Of a stretch of DNA of 6,231 nucleotides, positions 5,957 to 6,231 are shown one piece after another. The number at the start of each line of letters is the position of its first letter. The first letter of the stretch is position 1. The DNA comes from Chroococcidiopsidaceae cyanobacterium CP_BM_RX_35. GTDB taxonomy: Bacteria > Cyanobacteriota > Cyanobacteriia > Cyanobacteriales > Chroococcidiopsidaceae. Location: NCBI GenBank assembly GCA_019242465.1, contig JAFAVL010000193.1, forward strand, positions 1-6,231. Direction: 5' to 3'. The notes below the pieces were generated by a model, which searched no databases, had not been told where the DNA came from, and worked only from the letters and a program-made list of their open reading frames with translations. The position numbers and the translations under genes are program-made.

Positions 5957-6231
5957 GAACACAGAGACAATTTTTAGCAAAATAATTCGCCGAGAAATCC
6001 CAGCAGAGATTGTTTATGAAGATGATTTAGCACTTGCTTTCAAAGACGTTAACCCCCAGGCTCCCGTTCACATCCTCATCATCCCTAAACAAACAATTGC
6101 ACAGCTAGCTGATGCTGAATCCCAAGACCATGCCCTCTTGGGTCACCTGCTATTAACTGCCAAGCGTGTTGCTCAGCAAGCCGGGCTAAATAACGGATAT
6201 CGTGTTGTCATTAATACTGGTCCTGATGGTG
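5949..6231 (+). CDS. hinT: HinT-type histidine triad nucleotide-binding protein, N-terminal part
   Basis: The frame starts at ATG 5949 and runs off the window after 94 codons. The opening TETIFSKIIRREIPAEIVYEDD and the later AFKDVNPQAPVHILIIPK, GYRVVINTGPDG are the hallmark sequence of HinT proteins (HIT family), closely resembling E. coli HinT. These small cytosolic enzymes hydrolyse purine nucleoside phosphoramidates and acyl-adenylates such as aminoacyl-AMP. The catalytic H-x-H-x-H triad should come about ten residues after the window end, so activity cannot be confirmed here. H41 in PVHILIIP is the conserved early His. The start overlaps the end of the ABA-sandwich gene in the sequence ATGAATGA, so translation is probably coupled to it. 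A second ATG four bases further on is out of frame and meets a stop after ten codons. Confidence 0.93.
   Translation, partial: MNENTETIFSKIIRREIPAEIVYEDDLALAFKDVNPQAPVHILIIPKQTIAQLADAESQDHALLGHLLLTAKRVAQQAGLNNGYRVVINTGPDG

Overview
The window most likely comes from a cyanobacterial chromosome. The evidence is two copies of the HIP1 octamer GCGATCGC, a secreted HAF-repeat protein of the kind common in cyanobacteria, and phosphate-box-like arrays that fit the cyanobacterial SphR/PhoB consensus. No database search was possible, so genus and species are left open.

Layout, left to right. Positions 1-770 (minus strand) hold the N-terminal 256 codons of a secreted HAF-repeat protein, whose 3' end lies beyond the window. 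It is built from near-identical 129-bp repeats. Just upstream on the same strand, 32 bp away, is a 665-codon exported or membrane-anchored phosphodiesterase/phosphatase of the alkaline phosphatase superfamily (803-2800). A 409-bp divergent intergenic region (2801-3209) follows. Next comes a second secreted phosphatase of the same superfamily but of different architecture (3210-5468, plus strand), closed by a strong intrinsic terminator (5509-5540). The right end starts an unrelated plus-strand unit: a 126-aa phage-ABA-sandwich-like protein (5576-5956), overlapping by 8 bp the start of a HinT-type histidine-triad protein (5949 to the window end, truncated).

The most interesting signal is in the divergent intergenic region. 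Each phosphatase gene is preceded on its own strand by four 8-bp units spaced exactly 11 bp apart, resembling the cyanobacterial Pho box (PyTTAAPyPyT/A with 3-bp spacers). Each array is followed after exactly 8 bp by a TAnnnT hexamer suitable as a -10 element. In both arrays the third unit is the same degenerate CATAG form. I infer that the locus is a divergent phosphate-starvation module: two extracytoplasmic phosphoesterases that release phosphate from organic esters, with the HAF-repeat protein probably carried on the leftward transcript. None of this looks like a wholly new system, but the paired arrays, the possible inclusion of the HAF protein in the phosphate regulon, and an in-frame stopped mini-ORF ahead of the rightward phosphatase deserve checking.
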